Part shown: piece after piece, positions 1 through 12,900 of the stretch
Position numbering within the stretch: position 1 is the stretch's first letter
How the letters are laid out: each line of letters starts with the position of its first letter
NCBI GenBank assembly: GCA_016081115.2
Contig: CM071936.1
Span: forward strand, 87,907,943 to 87,971,942
DNA: 64,000 bases
Reading direction: 5' to 3'
Source of the DNA: Rehmannia glutinosa
Taxonomy: Eukaryota; Streptophyta; Magnoliopsida; Lamiales; Orobanchaceae
Made by a program: the position numbers and the translations under genes
The notes under the pieces: model-generated
Told to the model about the DNA's origin: nothing
What the model saw: the letters and a program-made list of their open reading frames with translations, nothing else
Databases searched by the model: none

Positions 1-2057
1 TCCCTCAGAGCCTGCTGCATATCTGACTTCTCTATTGCAGCAATGGGATCCATAATCTTCATCACTGTCGGACAGCACATCAAAATGTGTATGAGTATGA
101 TCGAGAGAACCAGAGAACTCACACATCTTGGCCTTCTCAAGAGTTTGTGCTTCCTTGGCTGCTTTCTCTTTTTCTTTCTCCCAGATGATGTGACGAATAT
201 CCATGCAATTTTCTTCATCAAGGGCCTGTAGCACAGTCGTAACTCCGAAAAATCACAGCAATTCCTCTTCTTCTTTGATATACTCACGGTGAGCAAACTG
301 CACCCTTGAGTGATCAAGTTTCGATGCCCTCCACTCTCGTAGGCGTCTCTGGATGTCTGGATATAGTGGAGAGTACATGATGACATCGTCATCATCATCT
401 TAAATCTTCTTGCCCTCCTTTTTTAGGAATTGAAGGCAAGAGACTCTGCTCCTCCTCGCCTTCGGGCCGCATCGTAGTAGGTGGAGAGACAACCTTTTCA
501 ATCAAGGTTGATTGTCTCTCGCTTTACTTCCTCAATCTGTCTCTCGTCATAAATGCGTCTTCCATCAGTATCTAGAGTCGTCAATTTCGGACCGGCCCGA
601 TGGGGGCCCAACAATTTTGGCGATTTTCTAATGGGTTGGGCTCTATTTTTCAAGGCCCGAAAAAATTTGGGCCTCAAAAGCTCGGCCCAGCCCGGTGGGC
701 TAGCCCGAAAAGCCCGGTTTTTCCAGTGTAATTTTCGTTTTTAATTCGGGCTTGGTTCCCCAATTTCGTGGCCCGGAGTACTGTTTGGCCTGGCCCGGCC
801 CGACCCGATTTTTCGAAAATCGATGGGTCAGCAGCCCGCCCGATCTTTGTGACTCTTGGTATCTGCTGATCGTCCTCAGCAGACTTCTGTGATTCATCGA
901 TCACTTCAGGAGACTGCACTTCCTGAGTTGCAGATTCAGCTGTTTTCTCCAATTCAGACTGCCTAACTAGTCTTCTTTTTCTGGGACAAACCAGAGGAAC
1001 TTCTAGTTCAGATTCAGTGGTTTCATCACCGGTGGGAACTTGGGTATCCTTCTTGGAGGGAGCTACCTTCCTCGACTTGGCAGTCCTCTTCTTCCGTATG
1101 GCTGGAGAAGGGATTTGGGGTTCTTCTCAGCCTCTGCTGCAGGGGACGGGGACTCGTCTGCAAGGGCAGGTGCATCCTTTTTCTTAGCTGCAGGGGCAAC
1201 CTTCTTCTTTGGAGCTGCAGGGGCATCTTTCTTCTTTGGAGGAGGGATAGCAACCGTGTCCTCGTGGTCAGCTGATTCCCCCTCACTTGTGTAAGCTCTC
1301 TTCGCATGAGCTCTCTTCTGGGCACATGAGAGGTTTGCCCGGAACATCCTCTTATTCACGTGAAACGGTTTTCCATGGCGAAGGGCAACACCTTTCACTT
1401 CCATCAAGTGGCCAATTACAAGACCATATCCAAGTGATCCTCCAAAGGATCCATCCTCCTTAAAGGTCTTGTTCATCACATTCGTGCAGTAGTCCATTTG
1501 TACACGAACTCACCCAGTTAACCTTTTGCCCCGCATGATCGCAGCATGATGATCAACTTAGTCTTTGTGGTGGTTGAAGCTGCCAAACTTCATATCAATA
1601 CACTTGGAGATGACATCCATCAGCTTATGATAGTCGTCCTTCAGCAGTTTCTTATCAGCCGTGTAGACCACCTTGGCAGCACACTCCAGTTTGGCTCTCT
1701 CTTTCCACACAGCAGCCAAGTTTACATCAGCTTCATGAATTTCCTTTATGCCTTTCGACGACAATAAAGTGCTCGGCCAAGGTCCTTAGCACTTATTATG
1801 ATGTCCTTGCGGTGGATAGAAGACTTGATCCCTTTGTCCTGCACCTCCACGTTTACGTAGAACTGAGCTACCTCCTCAAGGTAGGTGTGGGAATAGTCCA
1901 TGGTTAGAGAAGCCTTGAGACCTGACTTTTCTAGCATCTCAGCGATTTTCAGAACAAGGGTTTCATCAGAACCCCGCTTCACCATTCCTTCGAAGTCCAC
2001 TGATGATCCTGAGTGGATTTGCTTAGAGAGCTTGACGAAATCGAACTTTGGTGCCAT
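1..2057 (-). pseudogene. ORF3 of copy A (post-pol extra gene), 5' part visible, broken
   Basis: The start codon is at 2057 on the minus strand (protein begins MAPKFDFVKL), preceded by a CT-rich leader. The first block (1746-2057) aligns residue by residue with ORF3 of copy B at 9961. The second block (1063-1497) carries the shared stretch around YGLVIG and HVNKRMF, followed by a Lys/Ala/Pro-rich linker with repeats of the type KKKDAPA, reminiscent of histone H1 tails. The blocks are in different frames, so the gene is shifted. Downstream sequence is interrupted at 574-856 by a small hAT-like insertion. The N-terminal block has the look of the plant transposon-protein domain seen after gag or pol in some retroelements (Pfam PF20167-like), which I infer from general pattern only. 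No signal peptide or membrane segment is visible, so I do not call it an envelope gene. Confidence 0.6.
574..856. mobile_element. Small non-autonomous hAT-like element (GGCCCG-rich)
   Basis: The 283-bp segment starts agagtcgtcaa and ends ttgtgactct, which are imperfect inverted repeats. The flanks cagtatct (566-573) and tggtatct (857-864) form an 8-bp direct repeat with two mismatches, the size expected for hAT. Inside are many GGCCCG/CGGGCC motifs, very unlike the surrounding AT-rich ORF3 of copy A. It interrupts that ORF. The termini are degenerate, so the exact ends could shift by a few bases. Confidence 0.5.
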
Positions 2058-2259
2058 TTTTAGAAAATATTACCGATTAAAACTGACGAACTTTCTTGAG
2101 AGCACTTAGGGTTTGCGAGAGAAAAATATAACTTGCTTTTGCCTTGCTTGAAGATGAACAGTTTACGTCAGAAGTGAGAGAGAAAATTTGAAAAATGTAT
2201 ATATAATGGTTATGAAAGGACATGTCTTCGGATTTTGAATTTTGATCAAGATCAACTGT
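2058..2259 (-). other. Leader/spacer upstream of copy A ORF3, up to the copy B insertion
   Basis: Non-coding sequence of copy A between the insertion point of copy B and the ORF3 start codon at 2057. On the minus strand it aligns with the corresponding spacer of copy B (9780-9960), including the shared stretch around cctttcataa. The last five bases before the insertion (2255-2259, actgt) are the left copy of the target duplication. Their partner is acggc at 16208-16212, three of five bases identical. Confidence 0.7.
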
Positions 2260-3793
2260 TGTTAGGAATTTTATTGTTTAGATTTTGATGAATGCCATGT
2301 AAAACTTAGAATAGAAAGTTGGCTCCCCAATTCTTGTTGTAAATTGTATTGTAACAATTAGAGCCGCCAAGCCGAGTTAAGTCGCCTACGCCCAACATGC
2401 AAGAAGACAATGAAGACTGAAGGAAGACTCCGCTGCGAGATAGCGAGTATGGCAAGAAGAGTAGACAGAACTCTCTTTCGGAAAGCGGTGAGATGCGGTG
2501 AGTGGAGCACTAGCCAAGTCAACTCAAGAAAAGCCAAGTCTCAAGTTGAAAGTGAAGAGTCATCCATGATTGGAAGCGACTCTAAGTCACCTGGGAAAGC
2601 AAGGAAATGCAGTCAAGTCGAGATAATCAGAAAAAGAACCGTTGCACGTAAATCAAGAGATTTACTTAAACAAGTAATATCTCCATACCACCTTTTCTCG
2701 GAGTGCTCATCCCCGAAGCGTGCAAATGGAATGAACCAATGGGAAGTACTACACCGTGTCAGAACTCTGAAAAGGTGAAAGAACAATTCATACGAGGAAA
2801 TGGCAATTCCAAGAACTGCAAGCCAACGACTGCAAAGTGACTTTCAAAAATTAAGCCTATCTCTTCAACGGGCAAATTTTTGAAAGTTCACTATAAAAGG
2901 CTGAGGAGTTTGTTTGAGAAGTATGATGCATATATGACACATACGTGAGATATACAAGTACATTAGAAAAACTGAAACAATCTCAATCCTCAAGCCTACA
3001 TTTCGAAGTACATCAATCCAACACTCACATGTGAAGGAAAGAGAACTTCAACCAGTTGAAGAGGAAGATACTTAAGACAAGGGGTCTACTTTCCAGGAAG
3101 GATTGTAGAAAAGTTCAAGGTTGAACTAAGTCTTAAGCTTTTGGAGGGCTTCGTGATCAAATCCAAAGAGCTTGAGCAAGTGAGTCAGTAGCAAGGCAAA
3201 TTTGCCTGTGAAGAAGCCGAGTCGCACGAGAAGCGGTGAGTGATCAAGGCGTCTCATCGAGTCCCAAAGGATCAAGTCGGCCTGTTGTGATCAAGACTTG
3301 TATCTGGACTGTTACCACTTTGTAAACTGATCATTACTTAGTGGATTCCTCCAGGAGTTGGAGAAGAGAGGAGTAGAAGAATTACCCCATCTTCGAACCT
3401 CTATAAAAACTTTACAGTGTCATTTACATTTTATCATTTAAATTTCTGCACTTTTAACTCGCTTATATCTCACGATAAATTTGCTATCCATTTGATAATT
3501 TATAAGTACTAAATCAAGTTCTAAAATCTTGCTTAATCAAACATAAGGGTGTTAAGTCTTCAATGAAAATAAAACCACAGTTGAGTCAAATTATAGCCAA
3601 CAAATGAGTTACTCCATCAACACTCAATTGAGTCTGCTGAGAGATTAACTCTACTTGAGTGACTAATTCGATGTCCATCAAGGACACACTGTGTTGAATC
3701 AACTCAGAGATTTAAAAGGACTAAATCGAAAATTTGGTAAGGTTTATTCAACCCCCCTTCTAAACCTTACACTTACACCCCTAGGGACCTACA
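2260..3793 (+). repeat. 5' LTR of copy B
   Basis: Begins TGTTAGGAATTTT and ends GGGACCTACA, two bases before the primer binding site. It aligns over its whole length with 14668-16207. A TATA-type element (ctataaaagg) lies at 2891-2900. Differences from the 3' LTR are concentrated at CAG/CTG sites. Confidence 0.92.
2891..2900 (+). promoter_or_regulatory. TATA box in copy B 5' LTR
   Basis: The motif ctataaaagg is conserved in the 3' LTR at 15293-15302. Its place about 630 bp into the LTR suits the U3/R boundary of a copia promoter. This is inferred from the motif and its conservation between the LTRs. Confidence 0.55.
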
Positions 3794-3795
3794 AG

Positions 3796-3807
3796 TGGTA
3801 TCAGAGC
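3796..3807 (+). other. Primer binding site (tRNA-iMet type) of copy B
   Basis: TGGTATCAGAGC, two bases after the LTR end, is the standard primer binding site complementary to the 3' end of plant initiator tRNA-Met. Confidence 0.93.
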
Positions 3808-3921
3808 GGTTGGTTCATTGAACCCTCCGCACTGGTTACTGAACTAGATCTCCAAACTTTTTCAAAGTCTGCTTTAGTACTTAAATTTTCAAAACCCTCT
3901 TTATCATTAAAAGCTATTATC

Positions 3922-5702
3922 ATGGAAGCAAACTTGACACGCATCCCTATGTTCACTATTGAAGAATTTGATGATTGGAAAATTCGTATGCGAGTGCTCA
4001 TCTATCAAGATTACATGATGAGATGTGGATAGTGATAGAAGATGGGCCTCGCAAATATTAAAGGTGAACACAACTGTACGAAGAGTTGCAGCTGAAGGAG
4101 AAGAAGATGCTGCTCCTAGACCAGTCATGGTTGAAAAACCAAGAACTGAATGGACAAATGATGACAGAAAAAGGTACAACCTGGACAATGTAGCCAAGGA
4201 CATTCTTTACAAAACCTTGGACAAAGCCATGTTCAACAAAGTCAAATCTTGCAAAACGGCTAAGGAAATGGGGACAAGTTGACATTGATTTATGAAGGCT
4301 CGTGAGCAAATCAAAGAAAACAAATTATCGTGGTGTACAAAAATTTGAAAACTTCAAAATGATCTCGGGAGAGAGAACCTGGATCAATGGATGCTCGATT
4401 TTGTAAATCACAAATGAGCATCGCACTTGGAAAGGAATATACGAAGGAAATGTGTATGAAAATCCTAAAAGTCTTCGGTGAATGGGAAATGAAGGTCATG
4501 GCACCGAGACATTCCATGGACCTATCAAAGACATCCAACCATGAACTATTCTCGGACCTCAAAGCCTACGAGTTTGAGCCGAGAAGAAAAGACCAGGAAG
4601 AGACAGTTGTACCCAAAACAATTTGCTCTAATGGTTAAAGATGGGAAGAGAGCCGAGGTCAAAGAAGTCATTGACCCGTAAGAAATAGCCCGATGGTCAA
4701 AAGATTCAACAAGTTCTTCAATAAGAACTACAAGAAAGGAAAGGGTGAATCCTCCGGAAGACACTCAGCCCCTCCAAATCAAGGGAAGACAAGCCAACCA
4801 AGAGAACGGATCATCAAAGAGTTGAGTATCAAAGGGTGACAACTCAAGAATGGAAAGAGCTGATCAAAAGGTGAATATCTATGTTGGAACTGTAGACAAC
4901 CAGGTCACTATGCCATTGATTGCCCATATCCTCGTAGTCGGTCAGCAAACAGGGGATGAAGAAGAAAGAAAGGTCTTGAGAGAAAGAAGACAAGAAAAGA
5001 AAAAGGCAATGATGGTTGCAGAGATCGGCTAAAACAGCTAAGTCAAGAGAGGGTGATTCAGAGAGCAAGTGAAGCCGACTACTCAAGTGACTCACGAAGA
5101 AGAAGCCCCGATCCGCTTGATGGCCAAAGAACAAGACCAAGAAGATGAGGTACAATCTAACTCAACAAACTCGGACACTAGTGATAGTGATCGTGACACA
5201 CACACTTCATCCCCTACCGATCTTTATGATTCATTAGGCAAAATGATGAAAGATTTTGAACATATTAAATCCTCACACACACTATTGAATGAGGAAAACA
5301 GCCTACTCAAAAGTCAAAACTCAAAGTCGACTAAGGAGCCGAGTACTCTAAGTCAAATAGTGTTGAAAATGAAAGTTTAAAGGCCGAAAATGCCAAATTA
5401 GTAGCAGAGATTCTTCGCTATAGAAAAGAGGGAGAATGACCTCAAGAATGTTATTGCCTCATTCACTAAGGCATCTAAATCATTGGATGATCTTATTATG
5501 AGTCAAAGAGAATGTGGAGATAAGACAGCTTAGATTTAATTCCTCTATGTCATGTCAAACCTCAAGAGTAATTTTGGAAAAAGGATCTTCAAGTCATGAA
5601 GAATCTGAAAAATCCAAAACTCTAAATGTTGCACACACATTCACTCCAAAGCACAATACTAAGCAAACTGGTCTTGGTTACAAAGGAAAAGGAAAAAAAT
5701 GA
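3922..5702 (+). pseudogene. gag of copy B, broken
   Basis: The start codon at 3922 opens a gag of the plant copia class (UBN2-type gag polypeptide). The first residues, MEANLTRIPMF then FDDWKIRM, match the gag start of copy A. A zinc knuckle CWNCRQPGHYAIDC (CX2CX4HX4C) is read at 4882-4923 in the same frame as the start codon, although shifts lie between them. Downstream pieces (5069-5380) contain an acidic, serine-rich segment and a predicted coiled coil. The frame changes at least five times. Compared with copy A, several shifts fall where A has CTG or CAG. Confidence 0.8.
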
Positions 5703-6080
5703 CCTGAGTTGAGTGTCTTTGAAAGGAACGGTGAGAAGAGATTCACCGAGTCCTCAAAGCAAACTCCTAACGAGAAAATACTGTAAAAAGGAAAGAGCTA
5801 CCAAAAACCCCGGAAAATCCATAAAAGAAATACATATGATGGGAATGGTAGAAAATATCCAAGCCAAGTGATTGGAATAATGTGAACTATCAAAGATAGA
5901 CTTATGGAATATAAGCCCAAATGGCAAAGGCCTAGAACTAAAGAAAGGCCATTCCAAAAGCATAAGAGCTTTCATCAAAGACACATATGCACCTAGGCAC
6001 TATACTCAAAAACACCACAATTACCCAAGAAAGGCAATTGCTAAAACACATATGCAGGTATACGAGACAAAAGAGACAAT

Positions 6081-6512
6081 TTGTATGAACCTAGAATCCC
6101 CAAGCAATTTGCCAGGATTAATTATGATTATGGCATCGATAGATGGCAACCTCTTGAGTCAAATCATTTGGCTATAGGTTGGTTGGATCATCTTACAATT
6201 CTAACCCCTCGGGACCTGCATAAGTATGGGTACCTAAAACTTAATTTCCTTGATTGCGGTGTTCAAGGAAGCAGTGAGTGCCAAGGAACCTGGTACATGG
6301 ATAGTGGTCATTCCCGGACATATGACAGAAATAAGAGAAATCTGTCAAAATTCAAGGAAGTCAAAGGAGCCAAAGTCATATTTGGAGGAAATGAAGCTCC
6401 TGGTGAAATAAGAGGCATTGGATCCATCAAGAGGAATGGATTAGAAATCACAGATGTTGCATATGTTGAAGGACTCAACTTCAACTTATCGAGTATCGAT
6501 CGGCCTGCGTGA
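6081..6512 (+). pseudogene. Protease region of copy B pol
   Basis: The segment contains the copia aspartic protease signature TWYMDSG around 6289-6309. The family usually continues C-S-R-H-M; here the residues after DSG are H-S-R-T, and copy A keeps the usual form. The ORF ends in a stop at about 6512, in the run before the GAG-pre-integrase part, so the polyprotein is interrupted. Confidence 0.75.
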
Positions 6513-6684
6513 CAAGGGCTACAATGTTGGATTCAACATGGGTATTTGCCAAATCAAAGATATTGAATCAAATGAAGTGGTCTTTGCAAGGAAGTAGAGT
6601 AAGAATATGTATGTAGTGGATTGGTCAACCGCAACACCCAAAGACTGCTTCTACTAGCAAAGAGCACAAATTGAATCAAGTTGT

Positions 6685-7600
6685 TTGTGGCACAAAAAGC
6701 CGAGTCACCCGAATTTCAAAACAATTAACAAGTCGGCAAGAAGTCATCTTGTAGAAGGACTTCCAGGACTCGATGATACAAAAAGGATAGTATATGTGAT
6801 GCATGTCGGAAGGGAAAACAAATCAAGTCGTCATTCAAAGAAAAGACATGCCCATCCTCAACAAGAATATTGCATCCGCTTCATATGGATCTATTTGGCC
6901 CAAAGTGGAACCAAACAAAGATAAGTGGAAAGAAATACACCTTGGTGGTAGTAGATGACTATTCAAGATATACATGGACAATATTCATGTGTAAGAAGAA
7001 AGAAACTCTACAAAAACTACCACGGTGATGAAAAGGATTCAAAATGAGAAGAGTCAAACCATTATCAAAATAAGATCGGATAGAGGAACCGAGTTTGTCA
7101 ATGGAATAATAACTCAAGATTGTATTGAGAATGGTATTGGTCATGAACTATCGCAGCAAGGACTCCACATGAGAATGGAGTTGCGAAAGAAGGAAGAACC
7201 CTCAAAGAAGCAAAGAAGGACCATGTTAGTGAAGCAGGGGTTACCAAAAAGATTTTGGTCAAGCAATCAACACAAACTTGCTACACCCAAACAGATGTAT
7301 GATAAAAGACGGTGACAAAGACTCCCTATGAGATCCTGGACTGGAAGAAAACCAAATGTTGCTTATTTTAGAATATTTGGATGTAAATGCTTCATTCACA
7401 ACAATGGCAAAGACAACCTAAAGGCTTTTGATGCTAAAGTCGATGAAGGTATCTTCTTAGGATACTCACCAAAGCAAAGCCTACGAGAATACTCAACAAA
7501 AGAACTATGGTTACGAAGAATCCATTCATGTAGTATTCGATGAGCCAAATGTAAATGGAGAAGACATTGAAGAGTCACCGATAAGTCGAATCATCCAACC
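6685..7600 (+). pseudogene. GAG-pre-integrase and integrase region of copy B pol
   Basis: Pieces in changing frames: LWHKKPSHPNF (zinc-binding GAG-pre-integrase, normally LWHRRLGH), then the core with DDYSRYTW at about 6955-6980, then RSDRGTEFVNG near 7075-7100, holding the second catalytic Asp of the DDE integrase. The C-terminal piece (7328-7543, FRIFGCKCF) is the usual region after the core. At least three frame changes make it non-functional as written. Confidence 0.8.
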
Positions 7601-7941
7601 ATATAGAAGAGTCCCTATACCGAAGTCAAGGAATTATCAATTCGAGGAAGAAGATGAGATAGTGAATCTCAAAAGCGGTGGAAAATTTACAACTAAGTGA
7701 TTACGAGAGAGCGACCACAAAGAACACAGTACCGCAAGTCGACTAAATCCAGCCTAACTCACTCCAACCTCGATGTAAGATGGCCGAGAGACCATCCACC
7801 GTAACTTGTCATTGGAGATATAAGAGAAGGTGTCAAGACAAGATCCGAACTCAACAAGAAGCAATGTTCACATGCTTCATCTCGCAAATAGAGCCAAAAG
7901 ATGTGTCACAAGCATTGGATGACACACATTAGATTCAAGCT

Positions 7942-8560
7942 ATGCAAGAAGAGCTGAATCAATTTGAGAGAAATAAAGTATGGGAATTAATGCAAAGACC
8001 CATACATCAAAATGTTATTGGAACCAAATGGGTATTCAGAAATAAAATGAACGAGGAAGGCTCTGTGGTAAGAAACAAAGCAAGATTGGTAGCCAAAGGA
8101 TATTGCCAAGAAGAAGGGATAGATTTTGATGAAACATTTGCCCCTGTAGCAAGATTGGAAGCTATAAGGATGTTTCTTGTCTATGCAGCTCACAAGAATT
8201 TCATTGTATATCAGATGGATGTAAAAAGTGCATTCCTAAATGGTTTATTGGAAGAAGAAGTGTATGTTGAACAACCTCCAGGATTTGAGCAGAAGACTCT
8301 TGGAGACAAGGTATACAAACTCAAGAAAGCCATGTATGGATTGAAAGGCACCGTGAGCATGGTATGATACCTGTCACAATTCCTAATCGAAAATGGATTC
8401 ACGAAAGGAAAAGTAGATAGAACACTTTTCGTAATTCAAGACAAGAAGAGTATCTTGCTTGTTCAAATATATGTGGATGACATCATTTTTGGATCCACTA
8501 ACAAAAGATGTGTGAAAAATTCTCAAACCTCATGCAAAGTAAATTTGAAATGAGCATGAT
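7942..8560 (+). pseudogene. Reverse transcriptase of copy B pol
   Basis: The open segment 7942-8367 carries the copia RT_2 domain: QEELNQFERN, GTKWVFRNKMNEEG, KARLVAKGY and YQMDVKSAFLNG (first catalytic Asp). It then shifts just after YGLKG, where copy A keeps the KQAPRAWYD region. The second catalytic motif YVDD is still readable at 8470-8481, followed by IIFGSTN. The break coincides with loss of a CAG present in copy A. Confidence 0.9.
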
Positions 8561-8569
8561 GGGAGAGCC

Positions 8570-9431
8570 GACATTCTTCCTGGACTTCAAGTGAAACAGT
8601 GAAGGATGGAACCTTCATAAGTCAAACAAAATACACCATAGATTTAATGAAGAAATTTGGTATGGAGGAGAAGTCTTCGTAAAAATACCAATGAACACAT
8701 CACCAAAATGGACATGGATGCAGATGGCAAGCTCGTAGATCAAACAAGATATGAGAGCACTTATGGATCATTGCTCTATCTCACGGCTAGCGGGCCGGAC
8801 ATCACCTTTTTGTAGGTGTATGTGCAAGATTTCAATCTGCTCCAAAAGAGAGCCATATGACAAAGAAGACTAAGAAAATATTGAGATACTTGAAAGGAAG
8901 CCAAGAAGTAGGCCTATGGTATCCAAAGGAAGGTGGATTCAAGCTAATTGGCTATTCGATTCGACTATTGGATGCAGAGTGGACAGGAAGAGCACTCTCG
9001 GCACATGTCAAATGCTAGGAAACAGACTAATTTCCTGGTTTAGCAAGAAGCAAAACTCAATAGCCACCTCTACTGGTGAAGCAGAATACATAGTGCGGGC
9101 AAAAGCTGTTGTGCCCAAATCCTATGGATGAGACAAAGTGAGAGACTATGAAGTTGAAGAAAAAGAAATTCCAATCATGTGTGATAACACAAGTGCCATT
9201 GCAATCACTCAAAATCCTGTGTTGCACTCAAGAACAAAACATATTGATGTCAGATATCATTTCATAAGAGATCATGTTGAAAAGAAGGACATTATCTTGG
9301 AATATATCTCAACTGATAAACAACTAGCTGACATCTTCACAAAACCATTATGTGAGTCAAGATTTGAAGAACTCAAGCATGAGTTGGGGTTAATTGAAAT
9401 GACATTTAGACGAGTCAAAGAAAAGAATTAG
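8570..9431 (+). pseudogene. Connection and RNase H region of copy B pol
   Basis: From about 8570 the RT thumb and connection are shifted several times. RNase H is readable in 8916-9131 (around STGEAEY) and 9138-9431 (CDNTSAIAITQNPV, then HIDVRYHFIRDHV, and TKPL near the end), which is the standard copia RNase H C-terminus. The stop is at 9429-9431. No ORF follows until the separate ORF3. Confidence 0.85.
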
Positions 9432-9960
9432 AACAGAAAAGGAGTGAAAAAGAGCTGAAAACAAAAATCAGCTCAGTAAATCAGCTGATCGGAAAGACAG
9501 CTACACCAAGTCAGCTGATAGCTGAGTCACTAAGAGAACTGCGAGGAGTAGAGTTAAATCAGCTAAGAGATAAGCTGAATAACTTATGAGCAAAGTGACA
9601 AAAACGCCATCGTTTTGACTAAGCGGGAATGTTTTAAGGAACACGTCAGCATAATGATGATGTGTACAGACATAAAGCTGCACACTAAGCTTATGATTGG
9701 ATATAAATGCTGCCGCATTAAATACGAGACGTGAAATGCTCAATAGGCGTGCGAAATCCAAGCCGTTGATTTCGATCACGATTCAAAAACCGTCTGCACG
9801 TCCTTTCATAAACCATATTTAAACCATTTTCATCCGTTTCTCTCTCACACTTCTAAAAACTGTTCAATCTCTTTCTCTCAAAAGGCAAAGGCAAAATACT
9901 CTCGAAACCCTATCAACCTTCAAATCAATTTCTGAATTTTTCTTGATATAATCCTGAGAA
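9432..9960 (+). other. Spacer between pol and ORF3 of copy B
   Basis: No ORF. It begins with many cagctga-type repeats and ends with a CT-rich leader before the ORF3 start codon, which could serve as the leader of a spliced or internal message. The spacer aligns with copy A sequence on both sides of the copy B insertion (16208-16574 and 2058-2259). Confidence 0.6.
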
Positions 9961-12900
9961 ATGGCACCAACTTATGACTTTACCAAGCTAGGAAAGCAAA
10001 TCCACACTGGTTCGACGGTGGATTTTGACGGAATGGTGAAGCAGGGGTCCGACGACACCCTGGTGAAGAAAATCGCTGAGAAGCTGGAAACGACCGGACT
10101 AAAACCGTTTCTAACGCTGGAATATCCGATGACCTATGTGGAGGAGGTCGCACAATTCTACGTGAATGCTGAGATTCACGATGAAGGAATCAAGTCATCT
10201 GCTCACGGGAAAGCGGTGACTATCACCGCCAAGGATTTGGTGAATATTGCTCACTACCGTGCCAGGAGGAGCAAATCGAGATTAAGGAAGCCGATGTCAA
10301 CTTGGTCGACGCATGGAAAGAGATAGCCAAGTCCGACTTTGCCGATAAAATTATATACACAAACAAAACAAGAGACAGCCAAGGAAGATTATCACAAATT
10401 GTTGGACATAGTTGCCAAATGTATCGACATCAAATTTTTGCGACTTTGACCAATGTCAAAGGCAAAGTCGATTGTGATGGCTGCAATCATCGAAGAAAAG
10501 AAGATAAATGGCTGAGTTTATCTACGGCACTTTCGCTTAACGTGGGGAACAAGTCCTTCAAAGAATATGGCACATTTGGAGGATCCATGGGATATGGCCT
10601 GGTGATCGCCATTATTGGAGGTGAAAGGAGTCCTCTTAGACATGGGAAGGCTTTCCATGTTAACAAGAGGATGTTCGAGCTAACCTCTCCGGTGCTCGAA
10701 GCGAGCTTACGCCAAGAGAGCGACACCTGGGAGGGGGAATCGGTGACTCAAGACACACCGCTTCTCTCCACCAAGAAGAAAGCCCCTGCGCAGCTGCTAA
10801 GAAGATCCATTGCCCCTGCAAAGAAAGAAAACCAAACATGCTCCCCGCCCCAGAAGAGTCACCGCCCCAAGAAGCCGTGTCTCCCGCCCTGCAGCAGCCG
10901 GTCGTCGAGAAGGACTCCCAAATACCTTCTCCGATCGTCAAAAGGAGGAGAACCGACAAGCCTAGATGGCCAGCTCCTCGAAACAAACACAAGCACGGCC
11001 CCGGCCGCCAAGACTCAGAGGACACCGTCTCGAACCGTAAATCCCTCCTGGTACAAACTAAGAGACGAAAGACTTGTAAAGCGGCCCCGAACAGAGAAAC
11101 TTGGTGAGTCGATTACTCGCCTAGCACAAATACCGGAGACTATCAAGAAATAGAGTCTCCGGATGTAGTTGATAAACAAAGCCAAGTCTCTTTGAAAGCG
11201 TCGATGAGCAGAGGCAACCCGAAGTCACACAATTTGTAGCTCACACAACCAAGCACAAGCACAAGAGCCCCAAGCGGATAGTGATGTAATGATCCTCTCT
11301 CCACCTTACCCGGACATCCAAAATCGTCTCGTGAGTGGAGAAAATGGAAGTTGAGCAAGTCAAGGAACAGTTCCAACGGCCCGAGTTCATAGAAGAAGAA
11401 GAGGAATCGCTAAATTTCCTCGATTAACTCATCTGTGCTCCTCTGGATGAAGACAACCGCATGGACATTCTCGCAGATCTACAAGGACAAGGAGAGAGAA
11501 AAGCAAGTCAAGAAGCCGAAACACGTGAGAAGGCAAGCATCTACCCTATCTCCCGGCACCACGTAACACACACATCCTCTCCTTGATGTCTTCTCCGAAA
11601 GTGACGAGGAACGAGAGAATGCCGCGCCACGAGAAGAGTTGCAAATGCAGCAAGCATTGCACGAATCAAGAATCCTTCACGAGCAAAGACTAATGGAGGG
11701 ACCAGGAGAGTCCTCCGAACACGGTGAAATCGATCCAATGGGAGTGGTTGACAAATAGCCACCGATGTTCCGCTACCACTTCCCACTCACTCAAGAAGGC
11801 AATAAGGAACTGGCGATGAAACGGGATAGTGGGGACCCCAATCGAGCCAACCCCTATTGAAGGTGTGCTACCACCGCCCCAACGGCCGAGCAATCAATCA
11901 AAAATAAGGGAGCTTGGAGACGAGTGACCCCATTCCAAGTCACTCGGTGGTGCGCACCGAGGGGAAACTCCTCCACCGCAGCAAGGTCGGAGGACGCCGC
12001 AGATGACTCCACAAAGAATGTAGGAGGCGAAGTAGAGAAAACTCAAACGCAAGAAGAACAAAGAAGTTGCCATCAACGAAGCTCGATAGATTGAGACTGC
12101 TGTCACCGGTGAGGTGCCAACCGCTCGAAGGCTAATGACACCGCTGATGCAATCGAGGCAAAGGAAGGAATGCCACGGGAGTTAACACTGGCGATGAAAG
12201 TGCAATCCATGGGGTTGAGACTCCAATGGATGCCATCGTAGAAGACCCTAAGAACCGACACTTCGCCGAAAGGGAGGACAGGCCTCGCAGCAAGAGAGAC
12301 CGCCGAGGAAATGAAGGCCCACGGGAGGTTGAGACTTCCGGGGTAAAGCACCAAGTAGAGAACATCCCTCCCGCAATCATCGACCCATCCGAAAAGGAGA
12401 TCGACTTCATGATTCCCGTGACAACCCCGATGTCACTTTTCCGGGATCGAAGGCGAAGAAGAAGTCGAGTCATCCCCATGACTAATCCAAAAGGCTCATT
12501 GCGGATGTTCCAAGTACGAGAAAGTCCGATCCCAAGACTACTCGTCAAACTTTTAATTTTGATGATGAGCCACCAATGGAAATCTCATCATCGTCCGATG
12601 ACGCTCGATAAGGCCGAGGACTAGTCATGAAATGGAGAAATCATTTGAGACCAACGGCCGTTAAGACAATTTGAGGCTCGCCAGCGGGTCCACCGCACAC
12701 TGTAACCCACCAACAAGAGACTATCGCTCAGGCTCCTCAAGTCTGCGCAGCAGATCGATTCCCAAAAGAACTTCACGCGCACCGCTCATCATCGAATGCA
12801 ATTCCGGTTGGCGGTGATGACTCTTTTGTAGAATCTTTCCTTTCTCACGGAGATACGTAACTCCACGAAGAGTCGAAACGAACAAGCACGCTATTACGAT

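Noticed and set aside
1026..1325. Arg/Leu-rich minus-strand ORF and the facing plus-strand ORF at 1040-1294
   Set aside because: Shadows of the Lys/Ala/Pro-rich linker of copy A ORF3 in other frames.
2410..2778. 122-codon ORF inside the 5' LTR of copy B
   Set aside because: Not conserved in the 3' LTR, where the frame breaks, and it resembles no known product.
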